A DNA stretch of 8,895 nucleotides, taken from positions 1 to 8,895 of the forward strand of contig JAKLEF010000069.1 in NCBI GenBank assembly GCA_022703195.1. Direction: 5' to 3'. Positions 1 to 4,553 of this stretch are shown piece after piece. The first letter of the stretch is position 1, and the number at the start of each line of letters is the position of its first letter. Source of the stretch: Candidatus Fermentibacterota bacterium. GTDB taxonomy: Bacteria; Fermentibacterota; Fermentibacteria; Fermentibacterales; Fermentibacteraceae. A model generated the notes under the pieces. The model saw only the letters and a list, made by a program, of their open reading frames with translations, did not search any database and was not told the DNA's origin. Made by a program: the position numbers and the translations under genes.

Positions 1-1
1 C

Positions 2-394
2 CGTCCGCGTACCCTGGCGATCCCGGCGGTCTGCGCGCTGAATCTCCACTCCGCCCTGCTCCCCATGAACCGGGGGATGCTGCCGACCTTCTGGTCCCTC
101 TTCTCGGAACCTCCCCGCGCCGGAGTGACTCTGCACCTCATGACCGCAGAGCTGGATGGAGGGGAGATCCTCCTCCAGAGGGAGATCCCGGTCTCCCGCC
201 GGACGACCTCCCTCCATTCCCTGATACGCCGGTGCAAGCAGACCGGGGCGGAAATGGTCACCGAAGGACTCCTGATTGTCGCTGAAGGATCCTGGGATAC
301 CCGCCCGAATCCATCCGGGGAGGGATCGAGGAATGGATTCCCCACGAAGGCGGACGTCGCTGAGTTCAGGCGCAGGGGGGGGCGCATCTGGTGA
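2..394 (+). CDS. Formyltransferase-family protein, 3' part (probably sugar N-formyltransferase)
   Basis: The open frame runs in from the left edge, so only the last 130 residues are present and the true start is outside; the ATG at 65 is internal, because conserved family sequence precedes it. Visible are the formyltransferase core motif LNLHSALLP, with the catalytic-type Asn and His, and downstream ELDGGEIL, with the Asp that completes the Asn-His-Asp set. These enzymes move a formyl group from 10-formyltetrahydrofolate to an amine. Methionyl-tRNA formyltransferase, PurN and sugar-nucleotide N-formyltransferases share this fold. The MLPTFWSLF segment after the motif and the polysaccharide deacetylase next door favour a surface-sugar substrate, which is inference. 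The stop TGA (392-394) overlaps a GTG start at 391. The family call is firm; the substrate is not. Confidence 0.8.
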   Translation, partial: RPRTLAIPAVCALNLHSALLPMNRGMLPTFWSLFSEPPRAGVTLHLMTAELDGGEILLQREIPVSRRTTSLHSLIRRCKQTGAEMVTEGLLIVAEGSWDTRPNPSGEGSRNGFPTKADVAEFRRRGGRIW

Positions 395-480
395 GCGGCG
401 CTTCCTCCTGTGGGATTTCACGCAGAATAGCCCTGAGCTTCGACGTGAAGTATGGATTCAGACGGGGACTCGTCCCATGA
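391..480 (+). pseudogene. 29-codon reading frame made from a duplicated deacetylase 5' end
   Basis: A GTG at 391 overlaps the formyltransferase stop (GTGA). It opens a frame whose residues 4-18 are identical to residues 3-17 of the downstream deacetylase, from ASSCG to LSFDV. It then diverges (KYGFRRGLVP) and stops at TGA 478-480, overlapping the deacetylase ATG (ATGA). A G-rich Shine-Dalgarno-like run (about 374-382) lies before the GTG. A small GGGAC/GTCCC inverted repeat (465-476) sits directly before the deacetylase ATG. The chained overlaps would allow translational coupling, so this could act as a leader frame. It could equally be the debris of a partial duplication, a remnant of a second deacetylase gene, or an assembly artefact. 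Whether it is translated is unknown. Confidence 0.35.
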
Positions 481-532
481 GAAGCGCTTCCTCCTGTGGG
501 ATTTCACGCAGAATAGCCCTGAGCTTCGACGT
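398..532 (+). repeat. 49-bp exact direct repeat, copies 86 bp apart
   Basis: Copy 1 is 398-446 and copy 2 is 484-532; they are identical over 49 bases. The match extends weakly upstream: TGAG at 392-395 equals 478-481, followed by two mismatches. Copy 2 is the genuine start of the deacetylase gene. Copy 1 lies just after the formyltransferase stop and is in a different frame from copy 2, because the 86-bp offset is not a multiple of three. Past the exact repeat, the next roughly 20 bases can be aligned with one gap at about 14 of 20 matches, so any further homology is uncertain. Confidence 0.9.
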
Positions 533-1358
533 CGAGGAGTGGTTCCAGACTGCCGCGGTCTGCCCCCGCGCCTGCGAGCCGGGATCGTCATGCCGGCGCC
601 GGAGATCTCCCCTCCTTGTGGACGGATTGATCGACACCCTGGCGCAGTACGGGGCCAGGGCCACCTTCTTCGTCCTGGGAAGCCTCCTCGAGGCGGAGCC
701 TTCCATCGGACAGGCCGTGACGGGATCCGGGAACGAGCTGGCCTGCCACGGATGGAGCCACGGGAGCCTTCTCGCGATGGACCGGGAAGCCTTCAGGGCG
801 GACATCGGGAGGTGCCTCGGGACATGGTCGAGGCTGTCGCTGCCTCCCCCGCGGGGTTACCGGGCTCCCAGCTTCAGCGTCACCGAACGGAACTCCTCCT
901 GGGTCGCCGAAGAGCTGTCGGCAGCAGGCTTCCTCTACGACAGCAGCGTCTTTCCCATCCCCTGGATCCGATACGGCATCCCTGCCGCTCCCCTTATACC
1001 GTACCGGCTCGAAGGTGGCGCACTGCTCGAACTGCCCCTTGCTGCAGTGCCCGTTTCCGGGTTGAGGATTCCGGCGGCCGGAGGGGCATGGATGCGCTTC
1101 ATGCCGATTCGTGTGCATCACCGGCTCCTGAGGCGGGCTTGTGCTGCCGGAAGGACGCCGGTGCTCTACGCCCATCCCTGGGAATTCGACATCCCCTTCG
1201 ACGGTGAGGCGGGATTCCCCTGGATCGTCAGACTCAGGCAGGGCCGGGGCAGCGGTGCGAGGATGCAGAGTGCCTTCTCGAGGCTGCTCGGGAGCTTCGA
1301 TTCCATCACGCTGGCGGAGCTGTGCACGGAGTCGTCGCGGGGGACGGATACCCCGTAA
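477..1358 (+). CDS. NodB-type polysaccharide deacetylase, DUF3473 / PEP-CTERM-locus subfamily
   Basis: A 293-residue predicted metal-dependent deacetylase that removes N-acetyl groups from a polysaccharide. All NodB motifs are visible: the metal-site motif LSFDVEEWF (about residues 14-22), ATFFVLG, the histidine motif ACHGWSH, the RGYRAPSFSV motif, LYDSSVFP, and the late AHPWEFD segment. The PAAGGAWMRFMP stretch and AHPWEFD fit the DUF3473 group found in exopolysaccharide loci. I chose ATG 477 because the frame before it (open from 276) reads through the end of the formyltransferase and the out-of-frame repeat copy and has no family sequence. The ATG overlaps the preceding TGA (ATGA), suggesting coupled translation. 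No signal peptide is apparent, so a cytoplasmic or peripheral location is likely. The substrate is unknown. Confidence 0.88.
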   Translation: MRSASSCGISRRIALSFDVEEWFQTAAVCPRACEPGSSCRRRRSPLLVDGLIDTLAQYGARATFFVLGSLLEAEPSIGQAVTGSGNELACHGWSHGSLLAMDREAFRADIGRCLGTWSRLSLPPPRGYRAPSFSVTERNSSWVAEELSAAGFLYDSSVFPIPWIRYGIPAAPLIPYRLEGGALLELPLAAVPVSGLRIPAAGGAWMRFMPIRVHHRLLRRACAAGRTPVLYAHPWEFDIPFDGEAGFPWIVRLRQGRGSGARMQSAFSRLLGSFDSITLAELCTESSRGTDTP

Positions 1359-1363
1359 CGGGA

Positions 1364-1388
1364 ACCGCCGGACGCTTGGTCCGGCGGT
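1364..1388 (+). terminator. Strong GC hairpin between two convergent genes
   Basis: ACCGCCGGAC (1364-1373) and GTCCGGCGGT (1379-1388) form a perfect 10-bp stem with a 5-base loop. It begins six bases after the deacetylase stop and lies between the stops of the convergent deacetylase and ferredoxin genes, so it could end transcription from both sides. No T-tract follows on either strand, so it is not a textbook intrinsic terminator; a bidirectional transcript-end or RNA-stabilising hairpin is likely. Confidence 0.6.
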
Positions 1389-1414
1389 GTCCGAAGGCTC
1401 GTGCGGCGAACCGG

Positions 1415-1582
1415 CTAGGGGGCTTCGATCGCCTCCACCGGGCAGACCGAGGCGCAGGCGCCGCAGTCGATGCACTTGCTGTCATCGATCTTGTACGGCT
1501 TGCCCTCGCTTATGGCCTCGACCGGGCACTCGTCCTTGCAGGTTCCGCACGCTATGCACTTGTCGCCTATCTTGTACGCCAC
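1415..1582 (-). CDS. 2[4Fe-4S] ferredoxin, clostridial type
   Basis: A 55-residue low-potential electron carrier with two cysteine sets: CIACGTCKDECP (Cys 9, 12, 15, 19) and CIDCGACASVCP (Cys 37, 40, 43, 47). Each set supplies three ligands to one cubane cluster and one to the other. Length and spacing are those of classic clostridial ferredoxins. I chose the GTG at 1582 because AGGGAG lies five bases before it and the protein then starts VAYKIGDKC, the usual beginning; a frame extension to 1609 adds nine residues without family support and overlaps the promoter. The gene stands alone, with its own promoter upstream and a hairpin downstream. It probably serves anaerobic redox enzymes encoded elsewhere; the partner cannot be read from the context. 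Confidence 0.95.
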   Translation of the reverse strand: MAYKIGDKCIACGTCKDECPVEAISEGKPYKIDDSKCIDCGACASVCPVEAIEAP

Positions 1583-1607
1583 GTCAGCTCCCTTCGTGTG
1601 GTGCGGC

Positions 1608-1637
1608 ACTATAACGGCGCGCTCCGAACGCCGTCAA
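1608..1637 (-). promoter_or_regulatory. Sigma-70-type promoter for the ferredoxin gene
   Basis: On the minus strand TTGACG (1637-1632) and TATAGT (1613-1608) are separated by 18 bases; each matches five of six consensus positions. Transcription would start near 1601, giving a leader of about 20 bases that contains the Shine-Dalgarno sequence. This is the clearest promoter in the window and implies strong, mainly constitutive expression. The remaining spacer up to the divergent gene at 1704 holds only a weak plus-strand candidate: TTGCGC at 1648-1653, then 17 bases, then GAAAAT at 1671-1676. Confidence 0.7.
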
Positions 1638-1703
1638 CGCGGGGGGCTTGCGCTGGAATGCCGGAGGAAGGAAAATTGTGCATGCTATCACCCGGGAGGG
1701 GCG

Positions 1704-2006
1704 GTGAAGGACTACCTTGCCGAGACATGCTTCGAGAAGGGCTGGGAGAGCGTCGACCGCAACTTCAGAAAGCTCTCGAGGGCGGCGGGCACAGGCGATC
1801 CGGGATCGCCTGAACAGGTCGACGCAGACGAGATCTCGCACGAACTCGACCGCCTGTCCTCCCAGGTAGACCTGTTCGCCGATCTCTGGCTCCACTTCCA
1901 CATGAGATACGAAGCCCTCGTCCACGAGTTCGACCTGGATGTGAAGGCGGAAACGCCTGCAGGCACGGGCAGGGCGGGTGTACGCAGGGGCGCGGGCAGG
2001 GGCTAG
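1704..2006 (+). CDS. Unknown small protein, paralogue of the convergent 88-residue protein
   Basis: A 100-residue protein that I do not recognise. GTG 1704 is chosen because GGGAGGGG lies just upstream and the sequence before it looks non-coding. Third codon positions are strongly G/C, as in the neighbours, supporting real coding. The N-terminus (DYLAETCFEKGWESV) and residues 43-80 look like amphipathic helices, joined by a Gly/Pro-rich linker (about 29-36). The C-terminal 18 residues are a Gly/Arg-rich basic tail, perhaps for nucleic-acid contact (inference). Residues 46-72 align without gaps to residues 55-81 of the convergent gene with 12 of 27 identities: the shared pattern is EL, L, VD, FA, W, F, R, AL. 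No signal peptide or membrane segment is seen. Its TAG stop overlaps the TAG of the convergent gene. Function unknown. Confidence 0.7.
   Translation: MKDYLAETCFEKGWESVDRNFRKLSRAAGTGDPGSPEQVDADEISHELDRLSSQVDLFADLWLHFHMRYEALVHEFDLDVKAETPAGTGRAGVRRGAGRG
1792..1812 (+). other. Perfect 9-bp inverted repeat inside the linker of the small gene
   Basis: CAGGCGATC (1792-1800) and GATCGCCTG (1804-1812) are perfect reverse complements with a 3-base centre. The repeat encodes the Gly/Pro-rich linker, where this protein is about four residues longer than its paralogue. It could be a chance result of GC-rich linker codons. I saw no second full copy in the window. Confidence 0.5.
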
Positions 2007-2269
2007 GGTTCCTTCAGCCTGTCTTCGAGCGCCTTCCGTCTCCTCTCGAAGTCCATCCACCGCTCCGCGAAGGCATCGACGGTCTCCTGGAGATCCACGA
2101 GCTCTCTCGCGAGGGCCTGCCTCGCCTCGAGACCCATGTCGCCCCTCTCCGACATCTCCAGGTCGAGCCTGAGCCTGGCCATGCGCTCGTTTATCTCCTC
2201 CCAGGCCATCCTGAAGAGATAGTCGGGCTGCGCGCCCTCTCGCCTGCCTCTCGGATCCTCCTCAGCCAC
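2003..2269 (-). CDS. Unknown small helical protein at the end of the yidC-parB operon
   Basis: An 88-residue protein that I do not recognise. It starts at GTG 2269, inside the last codons of parB (8-base overlap), with GGAG seven bases before the start, so it is probably translationally coupled to parB. It is rich in charged residues and lacks cysteine, signal peptide and membrane segments. Residues 16-40 (from DYLFRMAWEEI) and 48-86 look like two long amphipathic helices joined by a short glycine-containing turn (about 42-46), a possible helical hairpin or coiled coil. Residues 55-81 resemble residues 46-72 of the convergent gene, and the DYL near each N-terminus also matches. Position suggests cotranscription with the segregation genes; a role there is only inference. 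A plus-strand frame from 1978 overlaps it but looks like noise. Confidence 0.72.
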   Translation of the reverse strand: MAEEDPRGRREGAQPDYLFRMAWEEINERMARLRLDLEMSERGDMGLEARQALARELVDLQETVDAFAERWMDFERRRKALEDRLKEP

Positions 2270-3110
2270 CTATCATCTCCAGAATCCTCTCGAGATCCGA
2301 GAGAGACGAGTACTCCACGATCATGCTCCCCCGGCCCCCCCTGTCCCTTATCCTGACGCGTGCCGCGAGCCTGCGGGTCAGCTTCTCCTGGAGATCTGCA
2401 ACCGCGAGTGCGACGGGCTTCTGCGCCTTCCGGGCCGCGGGCTGGCGGGAGGCTCTCCTCACGTGCTCCTCGAGCTGGCGCACCGACATGTCCCTGGAGA
2501 CCGCCAGCGCAGCGGCGGTCTCGATTGTGCGGGCGTCGTGGAGGGCCAGCAGGGCCCTTCCGTGCCCCATGGCGAGCCTGCCGTCGCGAAGCATCGTCTT
2601 GACAGGGTCGGGGAGCTCGAGCAGCCTCATGAGATTGGAGACGGTCGAGCGGTCCAGCCCTGTCTGCCTGCCCATCTCCTCCTGGGTCAGGGAGAAGGTC
2701 GTAGAGAGCCTGCTGAAGGCCTCCGCCTTCTCGAGCGGCCCGAGATCCCTGCGCTGGATGTTCTCGACGAGCGCCCAGGCGAGCATCTGGGAGTCCGTCG
2801 CCTCCCTTATGACGGCAGGGACCTCCTTGAGCCCGGCCATACGCGCAGCCCGGAGACGCCTCTCCCCGGCGATCACCTGGAAGCGGAGACCCTGCTTCCT
2901 CAGAACCAGCGGCTGGAGGATCCCCTGCTCGCGGATCGAGTCGCTGAGCGAGCGGAGATCCGCCTCGTCCCACTCGCGTCTCGGCTGGTGGGGATTGGGT
3001 TCGATCCGGTCCACGTCGACCGAAGCCACCTGCCCGGGTTCCGCCGGATCGACTGACGGGAGAAGCGCCTCGAGCCCCCTGCCCAGGGCCCTCTTCCTCA
3101 ACTGCGTCAT
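2262..3110 (-). CDS. parB: Chromosome partitioning protein ParB (CTPase / parS-binding)
   Basis: A 282-residue ParB/Spo0J protein, which loads on parS sites as a CTP-dependent sliding clamp and organises the origin region for segregation with ParA and SMC. Visible in order: the basic N-terminal ParA-contact motif (RKRALGRGLEALL, about 5-17); the nuclease-like CTP-binding region with IEPNPHQPR, then AGERRLRAAR (81-90); ENIQR (116-120) leading into the helix-turn-helix (about 141-165, LTQEEMGRQTGLDRSTVSNL); and a C-terminal dimerisation domain (about 237-282). Length is normal. The ATG has GGTGA six bases upstream. The gene lies 43 bases after parA and overlaps the next small gene. Its likely targets are the palindromes at 4547-4560 and 5784-5797. 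Confidence 0.96.
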   Translation of the reverse strand: MTQLRKRALGRGLEALLPSVDPAEPGQVASVDVDRIEPNPHQPRREWDEADLRSLSDSIREQGILQPLVLRKQGLRFQVIAGERRLRAARMAGLKEVPAVIREATDSQMLAWALVENIQRRDLGPLEKAEAFSRLSTTFSLTQEEMGRQTGLDRSTVSNLMRLLELPDPVKTMLRDGRLAMGHGRALLALHDARTIETAAALAVSRDMSVRQLEEHVRRASRQPAARKAQKPVALAVADLQEKLTRRLAARVRIRDRGGRGSMIVEYSSLSDLERILEMIGG

Positions 3111-3153
3111 GGCTGTTCACCGCCCGCCCTTGATATCCCGTGAGTGATCGGCA

Positions 3154-3912
3154 TCATCTCGAAATGAGCTCCTCGGCGAGCTGCAGATAGCATCTCGCGC
3201 CGGGTGATTCGACGTCGTAGTGCAGGACTGGCTTGCCGAAGCTTGGTGCCTCGCTGAGACGGACGTTCCTGGGTATCCTGGTACCGAGGAGCATCTCGCT
3301 GAGATGGTCCTCCGCGTCCGCCTCAACCTCCCTGCTGAGCTTCAGGCGCCTGTCGTACATCGTGAGCAGGACCCCCTCCATGGTGATGGCGGGATTCCAG
3401 AGCTGACGGACTCTCCGGATCGTGTCGAGGAGGTGGGACAGGCCCTCGAGGGCATAATACTCGCTCTGGAGAGGGAGCAGCACCGAATCAGCGGCCACCA
3501 GCGCGTTGATCGTCAGCAGGCCGAGCGATGGAGGACAGTCTATCAGCACGAAGTCGAACCTGTCCATTTCGGGGACCCTCAGCCTGTCGCGGAGGAAGAA
3601 CTCCCTGCCCTTCTGTGAGGCCAGGTCTATCTCAAGGCCGGCCAGATCCCTCGAACCCGGGATCGCCGACATCCCCTCGAACCCGGTCTCGACCACGGAC
3701 CCGTCGAAGTCGGCGAGGCCCGCGAGGAGAGCATGAATGTTCTTCGGAGACGGTAGAGGCAGGCCCATGCCGCTGGTGGCGTTGGCCTGCGGATCGAGGT
3801 CCACGACGAGGACATCCTTCTCGAATGCGGCGAGGCTGGCTGCGAGATTGATCACGGTGGTGGTCTTTCCGACGCCGCCCTTCTGATTCGATACGGAGAT
3901 GATCCTGCTCAT
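3154..3912 (-). CDS. parA: Chromosome partitioning ATPase ParA (Soj family)
   Basis: A 252-residue deviant-Walker ATPase; the ATP-bound dimer binds DNA non-specifically and ParB stimulates its hydrolysis, moving origins apart. Visible are the deviant Walker A KGGVGKTT (11-18, with the signature lysine), the A' motif VVDLDPQAN (36-44) and Walker B FVLIDCPPS (121-129), followed by the PLQSEYYALEG segment and the C-terminal EAPSFGKPVLHYD typical of chromosomal ParA/Soj. There is no N-terminal DNA-binding extension, so it is the short chromosomal type rather than a P1-like plasmid ParA. The ATG overlaps the rsmG stop (ATGA), indicating coupled translation, and no strong Shine-Dalgarno is visible. 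Confidence 0.97.
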   Translation of the reverse strand: MSRIISVSNQKGGVGKTTTVINLAASLAAFEKDVLVVDLDPQANATSGMGLPLPSPKNIHALLAGLADFDGSVVETGFEGMSAIPGSRDLAGLEIDLASQKGREFFLRDRLRVPEMDRFDFVLIDCPPSLGLLTINALVAADSVLLPLQSEYYALEGLSHLLDTIRRVRQLWNPAITMEGVLLTMYDRRLKLSREVEADAEDHLSEMLLGTRIPRNVRLSEAPSFGKPVLHYDVESPGARCYLQLAEELISR

Positions 3913-4553
3913 GGAGTGGCCTTTCGGGTGCTTACGGCCTCGTACGGCCGCACGATCGGAATGCGATACTGCACAAGAACCCCCGGGCGGTCAAGCGGAG
4001 GGACGGGAAGAACCAGCGAACGAAAGCAGCCGGGCAGTGCAGATTCCCCGGGGGGCACCCTGACCGTGACGGAGCACGAATGACCGAGTTCTTCGAGGAG
4101 CCGGGCCAGCTCCCCGGCCGGCATGAGGGACCGGGCGGTGAACTGCGGGGCAGTCCCGGGCCAGTCCTCGAGCCTGCTCCTGATGACCGAGACATTCCCG
4201 AGGCCCAGCCTCCCGGCGGCATATTCGAGGAAGAGCGCCCTGTTCCTGCGCGGCTCGAGCAGGATCATCTCGAAACCGAGCATGGCGAGCACCATCCCCG
4301 GGAATCCGGCACCCGATCCGATGTCCGCCACGGGCTTCGATTGATCGAGCAGCAGGGAGAAGGCGGCAGACTCGAGAACGTGCCTCTCCCACAGACGTCC
4401 CGTCTCTCCTGGCCCGACCAGGTTCATCACCCGGTTCCTCTCCCGGATCATCTCCATGTAACTCCCGGCGGCCTCCCGGAACCCTTCCGGGAAACGGATG
4501 CCGAGAGGAGCCTCTCCAGCTGCCGGGATGTCAGGCACCGGTCTTCGTTCCAC
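3909..4553 (-). CDS. rsmG: 16S rRNA (guanine527-N7)-methyltransferase RsmG (GidB)
   Basis: A 214-residue SAM-dependent methyltransferase that modifies G527 of 16S rRNA in the 30S subunit. The SAM-binding motif is ADIGSGAGFPG (76-86), preceded by WERHVLESA (55-63), the family's RHILDS-like segment, and followed by EPRRNRALFLE (100-110) and the RSRLED motif (125-130). The later family Lys-Gly motif is not obvious, so the C-terminal third is somewhat diverged. GTG 4553 is taken as the start because GAGGA lies about nine bases before it; this puts the start codon in the centre of a parS palindrome and gives a 23-base overlap with mnmG. A second in-frame GTG (4538) is possible but lacks a good ribosome site. 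Its place between mnmG and parA is standard. Confidence 0.93.
   Translation of the reverse strand: MERRPVPDIPAAGEAPLGIRFPEGFREAAGSYMEMIRERNRVMNLVGPGETGRLWERHVLESAAFSLLLDQSKPVADIGSGAGFPGMVLAMLGFEMILLEPRRNRALFLEYAAGRLGLGNVSVIRSRLEDWPGTAPQFTARSLMPAGELARLLEELGHSCSVTVRVPPGESALPGCFRSLVLPVPPLDRPGVLVQYRIPIVRPYEAVSTRKATP

Noticed and set aside
588..1475. Long minus-strand open frame opposite the deacetylase gene
   Set aside because: It is antisense to a gene with clear NodB motifs, its translation has no recognisable family features and is low-complexity (Pro/Arg/Gly-rich), as expected from GC-rich antisense frames.
2456..2470. CACGTG inside parB as a parS site
   Set aside because: Only the central hexamer and one flanking base fit; the arms do not match parS.
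2191..3120. 309-codon minus-strand frame overlapping parB
   Set aside because: It is an alternate frame of parB on the same strand; the parB frame carries all the family motifs, and this one is Arg/Gly/Pro-rich noise.
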